Positions 44,855 to 55,577 of a stretch of DNA of 64,000 bases are shown here, piece after piece. The stretch is taken from assembly GCF_002967075.1 (NCBI RefSeq), contig NZ_PUGE01000001.1, positions 620,001 through 684,000 on the forward strand, in the 5' to 3' direction. The position numbers and the translations under genes were made by a program. The notes below the pieces were generated by a model. The model did no database searches and was not told where the DNA came from. It saw only the letters and a list, made by a program, of their open reading frames with translations. The stretch comes from Corynebacterium sp. J010B-136 (lineage in GTDB: Bacteria > Actinomycetota > Actinomycetes > Mycobacteriales > Mycobacteriaceae). Numbering within the stretch: position 1 is the stretch's first letter; the number at the start of each line of letters is the position of its first letter.

Positions 44855-46092
44855 ATCGCCCACGGAAATACTGCCAGCATATAAGCCGAAAACCAGGTGC
44901 CAAATGCTGCCCAGCCAATGATCAAAGTCCAGGCCACCCACCCCGGCAGGTGTTTGAGCGCACCATGTGCCCACGGGATAAAAAGCACGGCAGCAGGCAG
45001 CAACAAGCGGGGGCGAGAATGCATCACGCCATCAGATAAAATGACATTCGCTGCCAGGGCCAGGCTAAATAACCAGGTGCCAATATCAACGCGCCGCCAT
45101 GCCAAGATCAGCGCAAAAGGCACACCAAGCAAAACCATGGTGCTGAGCAAATAGCCCGTGTTATCGGCGGAAGTGAGGGTTTCAAAAATCCAGCGCGCAG
45201 TAGCCTGCCCAAAATCTAAGCCAGAATTCCAATGTTTTTCTTGGGTGCCAAAATAGCCGCCCACCCCTTCCAGCTGCCGCGATGCCCACCAGATATAGCC
45301 AATAAGCGGTAGCGGAGAAATCACCAGCGCCAGCCAAGCCTTCCAGGAGCTTCGGGCATGAAGCAGCACCATGAGAGCAAATACTGCCACCAAGGCAATG
45401 GCAGTAATGCGCACGAAAGATAGCGCGCAGATAATCATCCCGGCCATCCACCAGCGTTTATCCACCAACGCCACCAGCGCCCAGATGGCCAACGCCCCAA
45501 AGAGCGCCTCGGTATAAGGCATATTGAAAACAATGGACATCGGCGCCATGGTCACCACCACAGCCGCAGCACTTTGCCCTTTAATTCCATAGCCCCAGCG
45601 CGCGGTCAAAGCCATAACGCCGCGCGCTAGAAAGACCGTGGCAAAGAAGTTGAAGATCATCCCCGCAATGGCATAATCCACACCAGTCAGGTTGGAGATG
45701 ACCCGCATAATCATGGGAAAGGCCGGAAAGAAGGCCAGCCGAATTTCTTCGGCAGAAACCCCTCCGATGGTTCCGGAAAAATACCCGGCGCGCGCAATAT
45801 CAACGTAGTGCGCCGCATCCCATTTATTTAATAGTCCCCACACATTGTCATCGTTGACCGCAGCTAAAACCGCCAGCACGGCCAAACGCGCCATGGTGCC
45901 CACGCTGACAATAATCAGGGCCAGGAGCCAGCCCCAGGCAGAAGTACTTCGCACAAAAGAGCTTGTCGATACACCCTCTGCCGCACCCGGCCATTTGTCC
46001 AGGGCTAAGACTCGCAGCACTTTTGATGCAGGCTTCGTATCCGGGCCTGCATCAATGTGTGCGGTCTGGGCAGCTGTGGGCCGGTCATTCAT
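44851..46092 (-). CDS. PIG-V-like mannosyltransferase, polytopic membrane glycosyltransferase
   Basis: A 413-residue membrane protein with about nine helices after a hydrophilic N-terminal 55 residues. The loop KWDAAHYVDIARAGYF (about residues 90-105), with the acidic residue typical of GT-C enzymes, and RLAFFPAFPMIMR identify the PIG-V/mannosyltransferase group, which uses polyprenyl-phosphate sugars. In corynebacteria such enzymes mannosylate lipoglycans or proteins; the acceptor here is unknown. ATG 46092 has TACGAT ending 8 nt upstream and no ribosome site, fitting a leaderless mRNA. An earlier ATG at 46128 is in frame. Confidence 0.82.
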   Translation of the reverse strand: MNDRPTAAQTAHIDAGPDTKPASKVLRVLALDKWPGAAEGVSTSSFVRSTSAWGWLLALIIVSVGTMARLAVLAVLAAVNDDNVWGLLNKWDAAHYVDIARAGYFSGTIGGVSAEEIRLAFFPAFPMIMRVISNLTGVDYAIAGMIFNFFATVFLARGVMALTARWGYGIKGQSAAAVVVTMAPMSIVFNMPYTEALFGALAIWALVALVDKRWWMAGMIICALSFVRITAIALVAVFALMVLLHARSSWKAWLALVISPLPLIGYIWWASRQLEGVGGYFGTQEKHWNSGLDFGQATARWIFETLTSADNTGYLLSTMVLLGVPFALILAWRRVDIGTWLFSLALAANVILSDGVMHSRPRLLLPAAVLFIPWAHGALKHLPGWVAWTLIIGWAAFGTWFSAYMLAVFPWAI

Positions 46093-46265
46093 AGCACTCG
46101 ATCGTAGCTTGCCCCCGCCATCACGCAATCACACCCGTTATAAGACGCCGAAACACTAAAACTTTAGCCAGGACACGAAATGGTTTTCCCATGATGTGAG
46201 AAGCTGCTGCACACCTGGAGGGGGTAACACTGAAAATTTCACATGCCGAAGGTCACATCATGCGC

Positions 46266-46271
46266 TAGGAT
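46266..46271 (+). promoter_or_regulatory. -10 box of the leuA leader transcript
   Basis: TAGGAT ends 7 nt before the ATG of the leader peptide, so transcription should begin at or next to that ATG. No convincing -35 was seen. Confidence 0.6.
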
Positions 46272-46278
46272 AACGCGT

Positions 46279-46329
46279 ATGACTTTCCGGGCACGGCAAC
46301 TCCTTCTTTGCCGCGGCGGGTTCCAGTAG
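46279..46329 (+). CDS. leuL: leuA leader peptide with three leucine codons
   Basis: A 16-residue open frame, ATG 46279 to TAG 46327-46329, encoding MTFRARQLLLCRGGFQ. The three leucine codons CTC CTT CTT are consecutive at 46300-46308. It begins at the predicted transcription start, so it would be translated without a ribosome site, and it ends about 160 nt before leuA. Ribosome stalling on these codons when leucyl-tRNA is scarce is the expected sensor. The gene is too short for usual annotation. Confidence 0.78.
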   Translation: MTFRARQLLLCRGGFQ

Positions 46330-46382
46330 TCGTTTCAAGTACGACCGGCACCCCGTCGCGGAGTTTGTTCTGCCGGTCGTAC
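46311..46382 (+). promoter_or_regulatory. LEU-element-type pseudoknot of the leuA leader
   Basis: Stem A: CCGCGGCGGG (46311-46320) with CCCGTCGCGG (46352-46361), ten pairs including one G-U. Stem B: GTACGACCGGCA (46339-46350) with TGCCGGTCGTAC (46371-46382), twelve pairs. The stems cross, giving a pseudoknot. The first strand of stem A starts 2 nt after the last leucine codon. A conserved pseudoknot (LEU element) has been described upstream of leuA in Actinobacteria, and this fits it. No T-run follows, so control may act on translation or by another route. Confidence 0.75.
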
Positions 46383-46425
46383 GACACGGAAAATACAGAT
46401 GAAGCCCTCCTATCATGGGCATTGA

Positions 46426-48306
<1,881 letters not shown>

Positions 48307-48324
48307 TCGCTTCAGAAATTTCAT

Positions 48325-48366
48325 AGCCCCAGAGTCTCCGGAAATCTTTCTTCGGACTCTGGGGCT
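48325..48366 (+). terminator. Terminator after leuA
   Basis: AGCCCCAGAGTC (48325-48336) pairs with GACTCTGGGGCT (48355-48366), followed by TTTAT. Confidence 0.88.
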
Positions 48367-48457
48367 TTATTCGCGGTGGGGTTTAAACGTGGAAGATTCC
48401 TCCGCCACAGGGTGGCTGAACTCCATCAACTAAGAAGGGTGAACTAGACTAATTGCG

Positions 48458-50260
48458 ATGACTAGCACGAATGATAATCAGCGCACCGGCCGCCACACGG
48501 TCTCCAGGTCGCGCCGTGCTGCCTCCGCGCGCAAAGCTGCGGAATCTTCCGAATCAGCGCGCCCACTGCCCGGTTCATGGCCGGCTGCGCAACCTGGAAC
48601 ACCTGCGCCTGCAACTCCGGCACCTGATAGCTCCGAGCAGGATTTAGCATCTGCCAAAAGCCCTGAGCACAACTCTAGTGAGCGCCAGCAAGGCGAACGC
48701 CAGCACGGCGCTCGCCAACACGGTGAACGTCGCCCCAGCGAAGCTGAATTAGCGCGGCGCGAGGCAGTACAACAATTCCCCTATGTCGCCGTGTCTTTAG
48801 GCGCCTCCGGGATTCACCCTGCCACCTCACGACTGATTTCTTTCGACGCCGTGACCTATAACGCTGAAGGTGAAATCGGGGAAGCAACTTTCCTGGTCTT
48901 TTGCCCAGACTCAGATCCCGGCCCCAAACATCAGCATGGTTTAAGCCATGAAGAAGTCTCTGCGGGTATTCCTTTCAGCAAGGCTTTAAAGCGCATCGAT
49001 CGCATTATCGATGACCGTACAATCATCGTGCACGATGCCACGGTGACCTGGGGATTTTTGGTCTCTGAAGCACGCCGCGCCATGACTGCAGCAGCGCGTC
49101 AAAACCGCTCGCGCAACCGCAATGGTCGCAGCCGCTCGCGACGCATCAAGGTCGGACATATCCCCCGCCCCAAGGGCATCATTGATACTTTGGCAACCGC
49201 GCGCCGCCATGAGCTTCCGCTCACGGATCTTCGCCTAGCCTCGGTAGCTCTAGCCACAGGCATTCCCACTACCCCACCAACCGCGACTGTCGAGCGTGCC
49301 CAACGCTCCGCGGAAGATACCGCACGTGCGGAAACGAATTTGTTGTGGCAACTGCACAGCCTGCAAGCAAAACGCGGCGATGTTGTGTGTCTAGATCCTT
49401 CTGAGTTGCGCGCCGATAAATTCGGCCTGCAACGCTCGCACATCCGCGTCGATGCCATGGATGCCCCGCGCATGCACCACAATCCGGGCCCCTATGTGCC
49501 TGGGCGTGAGTTGGTGCGCGGTATGGAATTTGTCGTTGCGCCTGAAATCGCGATGGATCCCGACATCATCATTGAAGCCGGCGTGCGTGAAGAGCTTAAC
49601 TACGTCGAAAAGCTCTCGCGCGAAACTTCCGTCGTCGTCTGCAATATCACCACTGACCTGGTGGGCAAAGCAATGCACGCCGACCGCAAAGATATACCGC
49701 TCATGGGTGATGAGGCATTCTTGGCTGCGCTCAAGCGCATCGAAGAAGCCGGCCCAGAGCCGCAGGTGGAAGAAAAACCTGCCACTGCTCCGCGTCCGCA
49801 GCGCCGCAATCCAAATTCCAGCTCTGCTCCACGCCGCAGCAACGCCTCCACTGGCGCTAGCTCGTCGAATACTGGCGGTAGCAAGTCCAGCAATCGTCGA
49901 CGTCGCCGCCGTCGCAGCGGGAGCGGCAGCGGCAACACCAATGCAGCGCACGCTGGTAACCACAGCCAAGGTGGCAATAGCCACAATAACAACCAGGGCC
50001 AAGACACAACGCAGGGTTCGGCACAGCCTCAGACTGAGCAAGGTGCCCAATCTGGAAAGTCCCAGCCGGGCAAGAGCCAAGACGGTGACAACCATGGTGG
50101 AAACAACCAGTCAGGCAACGCTAAGTCCTCCAACCGTCGGCGGCGTCGCGGTGGACGTGGCGGGCGAAACCGCAATCGGTCACGCAACCAAGACAACCGC
50201 GGATCCGGTACCAGCGCAGCAGACTCCGGCGCAAAAAGCGCGGAGAAAAAGCAGTCTTAA
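48458..50260 (+). CDS. DnaQ-like protein with degenerate exonuclease site, BRCT-like region and Arg/Gly-rich tail
   Basis: A 600-residue protein in the position of M. tuberculosis DnaQ (Rv3711c, next to leuA). Residues 1-105 are low-complexity. Residues 108-300 align with a DEDDh exonuclease, but motif I reads VAVSLGASGIHP (S113, G115 instead of D, E), motif II HDATVTWGF (T197 instead of D), and motif III has Q282 instead of H with only D287 kept. A BRCT-like part follows (about 345-425). The last 150 residues are rich in N, S, Q and R, with NRRRRRR, RRRRGGRGGRNRNRSRN blocks. Likely non-catalytic, perhaps nucleic-acid-binding. TAGACT ends 7 nt before ATG 48458. Confidence 0.82.
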   Translation: MTSTNDNQRTGRHTVSRSRRAASARKAAESSESARPLPGSWPAAQPGTPAPATPAPDSSEQDLASAKSPEHNSSERQQGERQHGARQHGERRPSEAELARREAVQQFPYVAVSLGASGIHPATSRLISFDAVTYNAEGEIGEATFLVFCPDSDPGPKHQHGLSHEEVSAGIPFSKALKRIDRIIDDRTIIVHDATVTWGFLVSEARRAMTAAARQNRSRNRNGRSRSRRIKVGHIPRPKGIIDTLATARRHELPLTDLRLASVALATGIPTTPPTATVERAQRSAEDTARAETNLLWQLHSLQAKRGDVVCLDPSELRADKFGLQRSHIRVDAMDAPRMHHNPGPYVPGRELVRGMEFVVAPEIAMDPDIIIEAGVREELNYVEKLSRETSVVVCNITTDLVGKAMHADRKDIPLMGDEAFLAALKRIEEAGPEPQVEEKPATAPRPQRRNPNSSSAPRRSNASTGASSSNTGGSKSSNRRRRRRRSGSGSGNTNAAHAGNHSQGGNSHNNNQGQDTTQGSAQPQTEQGAQSGKSQPGKSQDGDNHGGNNQSGNAKSSNRRRRRGGRGGRNRNRSRNQDNRGSGTSAADSGAKSAEKKQS

Positions 50261-50318
50261 CCCCGGCGCGAGCGCTGCAATATAACGTTGCGGCGCTGAA
50301 TCCGACTAGCCTAGAACC

Positions 50319-51596
50319 ATGAGTTTTCAACTGCCGCGACAAATAAAGAAGTTACGCGCTAAAACCGCTGTGGCTGCAGCACACCTGGCCACCTTTGCCT
50401 CCCGGGCAACCGGCCGCGGCGCCGGAGGAATGATCGGCGGACTAGTAGCCCGTGCCATCGATCCGGGCATCATGGAACAACTGGCAGGAGATCGTCCCGC
50501 GGTGATTGTCACCGGTACCAACGGCAAATCCACCACCACACGCATGCTCGCTGCCGCGATGAGTAAGAAATATGACATCGCTACCAATGACGGCGGCGAC
50601 AATATGGACGCAGGCATCGTTTCCGCGCTCATGGCTGCTGAAGACGCTTCGCATATCGTGTTGGAAGTCGATGAGCTGCACGTCCCACATGTCGCCGAGG
50701 CGCTTAACACCCAGGCGCTGGTGTTGTTGAACCTCTCGCGCGATCAGCTCGACCGCGTGGGTGAAATCAACAAGATTGAACGCGCATTGCGCGGCGCCGT
50801 CGAGGCCAATCCGGACATGCTGGTTATCGCCAACTGCGATGACGTGCTGATGACCTCAGTAGCTTTTGACGCCAAGAATGTCATTTGGGTTTCCGCTGGT
50901 GCTGGTTGGCTGGGAGATTCTGTCAGCTGCCCGCGCACCGGTGGACACATTGTGCGCACCGACGATGATTGGTACGCGGTGAAAAAGCTTGCCGATGGCC
51001 GCGAGTTCCGCCGCCCCACTCCAGCTTGGGCAGTAGATGAAGGTGGCCTGGTCACCCCAGCTGGCCACACTGATTTAAACCTCGCGCTGCCGGGCCGGGC
51101 GAACCGCGGCAACGCCGCACAAGCCATTGCCGCTGCAGTGGAAGCTTTCGATGTTGACCTTGAGGTCGCTACTAGCGCTGCTGAAGAGGTCGTTGATGTT
51201 GCCGGACGCTACTCCACCATCCAGCGCGGCGAGCACCAGATTCGCCTGCTGCTGGCGAAGAACCCGGCCGGCTGGCAAGAAGCCTTATCAATGATTGACC
51301 GCACCGCCGATGGACTCGTTATCGCTACGAATGGCCAAGTGGCCGATGGCGTGGACATGTCCTGGCTGTGGGATGTGAAATTCGAGGACTTCGAAGAACT
51401 CCCCGTTAAAGCCGCCGGCGAACGCGGCACTGACCTCGCAGTGCGCTTGGTCTATGCCGACATCACTCATGAACTCATTCCGAATCCGGTCGCAGCGATT
51501 GATGCCTGCCCACCGGGACGCGTGGAAGTTCTGGCGAATTACACCGCGTTTCGCGATTTGAAAAAGGCCCTCGAGCGCCAAGAAAAGGAGTCCTAA
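50319..51596 (+). CDS. murT: Lipid II isoglutaminyl synthase, MurT subunit
   Basis: A 425-residue Mur-ligase-family enzyme that, with GatD, amidates the alpha-carboxyl of D-glutamate in lipid II, using glutamine and ATP. The P-loop VTGTNGKSTTTRM lies near residue 64-76, the central LEVDELHVP near 114, and LNLSRDQLDRVGE near 138. The C-terminal MurT domain contains ERGTDLAVRLVYAD. The zinc-ribbon insert, which has four cysteines in well-known MurT proteins, keeps only one here (SCPRTGGH). TAGCCT ends 6 nt before ATG 50319. The gatD start directly follows the stop. Confidence 0.93.
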   Translation: MSFQLPRQIKKLRAKTAVAAAHLATFASRATGRGAGGMIGGLVARAIDPGIMEQLAGDRPAVIVTGTNGKSTTTRMLAAAMSKKYDIATNDGGDNMDAGIVSALMAAEDASHIVLEVDELHVPHVAEALNTQALVLLNLSRDQLDRVGEINKIERALRGAVEANPDMLVIANCDDVLMTSVAFDAKNVIWVSAGAGWLGDSVSCPRTGGHIVRTDDDWYAVKKLADGREFRRPTPAWAVDEGGLVTPAGHTDLNLALPGRANRGNAAQAIAAAVEAFDVDLEVATSAAEEVVDVAGRYSTIQRGEHQIRLLLAKNPAGWQEALSMIDRTADGLVIATNGQVADGVDMSWLWDVKFEDFEELPVKAAGERGTDLAVRLVYADITHELIPNPVAAIDACPPGRVEVLANYTAFRDLKKALERQEKES

Positions 51597-52355
51597 ATGT
51601 CTATCGAACTCAATATTGGCCTCGTTTTACCTGATGTCCTAGGCACTTACGGCGATGATGGCAATGCTCTCGTGCTGCGCCAGCGTGCTCGCCTGCGCGG
51701 TTGGAAGGCAGAAATCCACCGGATTAACTTAGGCGATGCCGTGCCTGAATCCTTGGACTTATACACCGTGGGTGGCGGCGAAGACACCGCGCAGATTCTC
51801 GCGGCAGAGCACTTGCTCAACGACCCGGGGCTTAGCCGCGCGGCCCAGGCGCAGCGCCCTATCTTCGCAGTCTGTGCAGGTTTGCAGGTGCTCGGCGAAT
51901 CCTTCCGCGCCTCCGGTCGGGTCGTCGATGGCTTAGGACTTATCGATGCCACCACTACTCCCCTGGCAGAGCGCGCCATCGGCGAAGTAGCTACCACCCC
52001 TACTGGTGCTGGTTTTACTGAAGAGCTCACCGAGCCGCTGACCGGTTTTGAAAACCATTTGGGTGCCACCATTTTGGGTTCTTCTGCGCAGCCTTTGGGC
52101 ACCATTGATCACGGCACCGGCAATTCGGATGAAGCTGCAACCTTTGATCTTCGTGATGGCCAAGTCCAACGCCACGGCGAAGGTGCCGTACAGGGCAGCG
52201 TCATTGCTACCTACATGCACGGGCCTTGTCTAGCGCGCAACCCGCAGTTGGCCGACCTGCTCTTAGCCAAAGCCACTGGGCAAAAACTCAGCGATCTGGA
52301 GCCGTTGGATCTGCCGGCCATCGATAAGCTGCGTGCGGAGCGCCTTCGCGGCTAA
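51597..52355 (+). CDS. gatD: Lipid II isoglutaminyl synthase, GatD glutaminase subunit
   Basis: A 252-residue class I glutamine amidotransferase. The nucleophile cysteine lies in FAVCAGLQVLGE near residue 92-96, and the catalytic histidine in YMHGPCLARNP near 206. GatD frees ammonia from glutamine for MurT. ATG 51597 follows AAAAGGAGTCCTAA and adjoins the murT stop, so the two are translated together. The length and the VGGGEDTAQ loop fit GatD rather than CobQ. Confidence 0.94.
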   Translation: MSIELNIGLVLPDVLGTYGDDGNALVLRQRARLRGWKAEIHRINLGDAVPESLDLYTVGGGEDTAQILAAEHLLNDPGLSRAAQAQRPIFAVCAGLQVLGESFRASGRVVDGLGLIDATTTPLAERAIGEVATTPTGAGFTEELTEPLTGFENHLGATILGSSAQPLGTIDHGTGNSDEAATFDLRDGQVQRHGEGAVQGSVIATYMHGPCLARNPQLADLLLAKATGQKLSDLEPLDLPAIDKLRAERLRG

Positions 52356-52399
52356 TTTCGTCCACGCACAAGTTGCCAAGCGAGTAATATTAGCTGGCA

Positions 52400-54283
52400 A
52401 TGAGTATGCGTGGAGGTGGTGGACCGCGGGGCGCGCGCGTGTCCAATGCTGATTATGAAGCCCAGCGGGAAATCAACCGGCAAGCGCCAAAAATTAAGGA
52501 TCTCGGCTCACGTATCTTTGGACTCTTTTGTCCTTATCGCGCGCAAATTTCCGTCATCATTGTCATGGTGTTTTTGTCTGCTGGTTTAAGCATTCTGCCA
52601 CCACTTTTAACTCAGCGGGTCTTTGATGACGGGCTTTTCCCTGACACTGGTGGGCCTAATATGCCGGTCTTGCTCAAACTGGTCGGCGCCATGCTGGCGC
52701 TTTTTGTCGTCATCCAGCTGATTTCAGTGGTACAGACCTACTACACCGCACGTGTGGGCAATCGCGTGATGGGTGACTTGCGCATCAACCTCTTTGCACA
52801 TCTGCAGTCGATGGAACTGGCGTTTTTCACCCGCACCAAAACCGGTGTCATCCAGTCGCGTCTGCAAAATGACGTCGGCGGCGTCGCCGGGGTGCTCTCG
52901 AATACGGTCTCCAGTGTCATTGGCAATACCGTCACGGTGATTTCCGCCTTTATCGCCATGCTGTTGTTGAGCTGGCAGCTGACCATCATCGCGCTTATCG
53001 TGTTGCCGTTTTTGGTCTGGGGACAACGCCGCGTCGGTCAAATCCGTGCACGCATCGCGGGGCAAACGCAAGAATCACTCTCTGAAATGTCAGCCATCAC
53101 CCAGGAGACCCTATCGGTCTCCGGCATCATGTTGGCCAAGACTTATTCGCGGCAAAGCGCGGAGGTAGAACGCTACGCACAAGAAAACAGCCACCAAATT
53201 TCGCTACAAGTGCGCCAAGCGATGAGTGGCCAGCTCTTCTTCGCCGTGATACAGGTATTTATGTCGGCGGTCCCGGCCATTGTTTATCTGGTCTCCGGCT
53301 GGCTGTTGACCGCTGGTAGCAGCGGTAGCTTTGCCTTTGGCGGAGCAGGCATCACCGCCGGCACCATCGTGGCTTTTACCACCGTGCAATCACGCCTGCT
53401 CTTTCCCATGATGGGCCTGATGCGCGTGGCCTTGGACTTGCAGACTTCCTCGGCACTCTTTGCCCGCATTTTTGAATATTTGGATCTTCAGCCTGCTGTT
53501 GTGGATGCTCCCGATGCGAAGTCACCCTCGGATCTGCCAGGTCGCGCTGGCCACGTCCAATTCGACAACGTGGGCTTTCGCTATGACGATTCATCCGCTG
53601 AGTCCCGCCCCACTCTTGATGGCGTATCTTTTGATATCGCTCCGGGGCAGTTCGTGGCTTTCGTGGGTGCATCAGGCTCAGGTAAGACCACCATCGGTAA
53701 TCTCATTCCGCGTTTGTACGATGCGAGCTCAGGCACGGTCTTATATGGCGGCGATGACGTGCGCGCATTAAAGCAAGAAGAACTCATGGCGCAGATTGGT
53801 GTGGTCACCCAAGAGCCGTATCTATTCCACGCCTCAATCGCGGATAATCTGCGCTATGGCAAACCGGATGCGAGTCAAGAAGAAATTGAACAAGCCGCGC
53901 GCATGGCGAATATTCATGAGACCATAACGAGCTTTGAAACCGGCTATGAAACGATTGTCGGCGAGCGCGGCTACCGCCTTTCCGGTGGTGAAAAGCAACG
54001 TATCGCGATTGCACGGGTGCTGCTGAAAAACCCGCGGGTCTTAGTTCTTGATGAGGCTACCAGTGCGCTCGATACCGTCAACGAACGCGCTGTACAACAT
54101 GCGCTTGATACTGCCGCCGAAGGGCGCACCACGATTGCTATTGCACACCGCTTGTCCACCGTCGAAGCCGCCGACCGCATCTTTGTCGTCGACCACGGTC
54201 GGATTATCGAGTCCGGCACGCACGAGGAACTACTCGCTCTCGATGGCGCCTACGCACGCCTGTACTCCCAACAGGAAGACTAA
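52400..54283 (+). CDS. ABC exporter half-transporter (permease fused to ATPase)
   Basis: A 627-residue protein: six transmembrane helices in residues 45-345 (type I exporter fold) and an ABC domain from about 385 with Walker A GASGSGKTT, Q-loop VTQEPYLF, signature LSGGEKQR, Walker B VLVLDEATSALD and H-loop IAHRLSTVE, all intact. It should act as a homodimer or with a partner elsewhere. The substrate is unknown; drug or lipid export is common in the family. ATG 52400 is 44 nt after gatD. Confidence 0.9.
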   Translation: MSMRGGGGPRGARVSNADYEAQREINRQAPKIKDLGSRIFGLFCPYRAQISVIIVMVFLSAGLSILPPLLTQRVFDDGLFPDTGGPNMPVLLKLVGAMLALFVVIQLISVVQTYYTARVGNRVMGDLRINLFAHLQSMELAFFTRTKTGVIQSRLQNDVGGVAGVLSNTVSSVIGNTVTVISAFIAMLLLSWQLTIIALIVLPFLVWGQRRVGQIRARIAGQTQESLSEMSAITQETLSVSGIMLAKTYSRQSAEVERYAQENSHQISLQVRQAMSGQLFFAVIQVFMSAVPAIVYLVSGWLLTAGSSGSFAFGGAGITAGTIVAFTTVQSRLLFPMMGLMRVALDLQTSSALFARIFEYLDLQPAVVDAPDAKSPSDLPGRAGHVQFDNVGFRYDDSSAESRPTLDGVSFDIAPGQFVAFVGASGSGKTTIGNLIPRLYDASSGTVLYGGDDVRALKQEELMAQIGVVTQEPYLFHASIADNLRYGKPDASQEEIEQAARMANIHETITSFETGYETIVGERGYRLSGGEKQRIAIARVLLKNPRVLVLDEATSALDTVNERAVQHALDTAAEGRTTIAIAHRLSTVEAADRIFVVDHGRIIESGTHEELLALDGAYARLYSQQED

Positions 54284-54308
54284 GCCGTATCGCTTAAGCT
54301 TCCTGCTG

Positions 54309-54965
54309 CTAGATGGTTAAACGCCCTTGCAACGCGCGCGAGAGAGTTAATTCGTCCACGAACTCTAAGTCCCCACCCAACGGCATACCCGATGCCAAGC
54401 GGGTGATTTTAAGGTTCGGGAAATCACGCAGCAAACGCACCAAATACGCCGCGGTAGCTTCACCTTCAGTATTCGGGTCGGTCGCTAAAATGACCTCGGT
54501 AATTTCCGGGGTTTCATCGTATTGCGGGTTTTCTTTTGTCGAATCCGCAAGCTCACGGTCCGGCAGTACCCCACCGATACGCTGCAGGAGCTGGGAGATA
54601 TTCAAATCCTTCGGGCCCACATTCGCCAAAGGATCTAAGGCGCCACCAAGTACGTGGTAACGGCCTTCATATTCGCCAGTGCGCTCGATGACCTGGATGT
54701 CTTTAGGTTCTTCGACCACGCAAATGGTGCCTTTATCGCGCTGGGAATTCACACAGATGCGGCATACTGATTCACGCGAGATATTGCAGCAAATACGGCA
54801 GAAGGTCACGCCATCCCGCACGGATGTCAAGGCACTAGTAAGCCTATCGATGTCCTCTGGGTCCATGGTCAGAACGTGAAACGCAATTCTCTGCGCGCTT
54901 TTTGGACCTACCCCAGGAAGTCGCGACAACTCATCAATGAGGTCTTGCAACGGCCCTTCAAACAC
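54309..54965 (-). CDS. recR: Recombination mediator RecR
   Basis: A 218-residue RecR. The N-terminal helix-hairpin-helix ([18 protein letters not shown]) is at about residues 10-27. The zinc finger [16 protein letters not shown] is near 56-71. The Toprim domain includes [10 protein letters not shown] and [18 protein letters not shown]. With RecF and RecO it loads RecA on single-stranded gaps. GTG 54965 has AGGA upstream. It lies downstream of ybaB, separated by a terminator. Confidence 0.96.
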   Translation of the reverse strand: MFEGPLQDLIDELSRLPGVGPKSAQRIAFHVLTMDPEDIDRLTSALTSVRDGVTFCRICCNISRESVCRICVNSQRDKGTICVVEEPKDIQVIERTGEYEGRYHVLGGALDPLANVGPKDLNISQLLQRIGGVLPDRELADSTKENPQYDETPEITEVILATDPNTEGEATAAYLVRLLRDFPNLKITRLASGMPLGGDLEFVDELTLSRALQGRLTI

Positions 54966-55041
54966 GCTTAACTACGTCCTTTCATCACGATCATCTGTAT
55001 ACTTTCGCCGCTTTCATCTGCGGCGGCTACGGCAACATTAA

Positions 55042-55083
55042 AAGACCGCGCCCGTTTCACTGGTGTAAAACGCACGCGGTCTT
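55042..55083 (-). terminator. Terminator between ybaB and recR
   Basis: AAGACCGCG (55042-55050) pairs with CGCGGTCTT (55075-55083); on the minus strand a TTTTAATG tract follows. It would end the dnaX-ybaB transcript. Confidence 0.8.
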
Positions 55084-55107
55084 AAAATAAGTGGAAACTA
55101 GTTCAGC

Positions 55108-55452
55108 TTAGCCGAACAAGCCAGACATTCCGCCATCGTTCATGCCCTGGGACAGCGGACCAATCTTTTCTTGTGCCAACTGTCCAGCCTTTTCGTGAGC
55201 ATCCTTAAATGCGCCGAAGACGAGGTCCTGCAGGGTTTCTACGTCTTCTGGGTCCACGACGGACTTATCAATCTTCAAGTCAACTAGCTCTGCACCACCG
55301 GTCATGGTGACGGTAACCATGCCGTTGCCTGCGGTGCCTTCAACGTTGGTAGCAAGGATTTCTTCCTGTGCCTTTTGTAGTTCAGCCTGCACACGTGCAG
55401 CCTGCGCCAGGATGTCGTTCATGTCTGGGGTGGAGTTTTCAGGAGTAGTCAT
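55108..55452 (-). CDS. ybaB: YbaB/EbfC nucleoid-associated protein
   Basis: A 114-residue DNA-binding protein of the YbaB/EbfC family. The helical N-terminus (MNDILAQAARVQAELQKAQEEI) is followed by the conserved sheet (GNGMVTVTMTGGAELVDLKID) and the DPEDVETLQDLV segment; the C-terminus is glycine- and methionine-rich. ATG 55452 follows GGAAGGTATGCA. It lies between dnaX and recR, the common bacterial order. Confidence 0.96.
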   Translation of the reverse strand: MTTPENSTPDMNDILAQAARVQAELQKAQEEILATNVEGTAGNGMVTVTMTGGAELVDLKIDKSVVDPEDVETLQDLVFGAFKDAHEKAGQLAQEKIGPLSQGMNDGGMSGLFG

Positions 55453-55577
55453 TGCATACCTTCCATCGGTGCGTTTAATTAAAGGATTTCTAGAATTTAA
55501 GTGTACCGATTTCCCGCCTTTTCATCGCGGCAAAGCCGCCATGATCACTAACAGCCAACGCCGGATTGCCGGCATTG

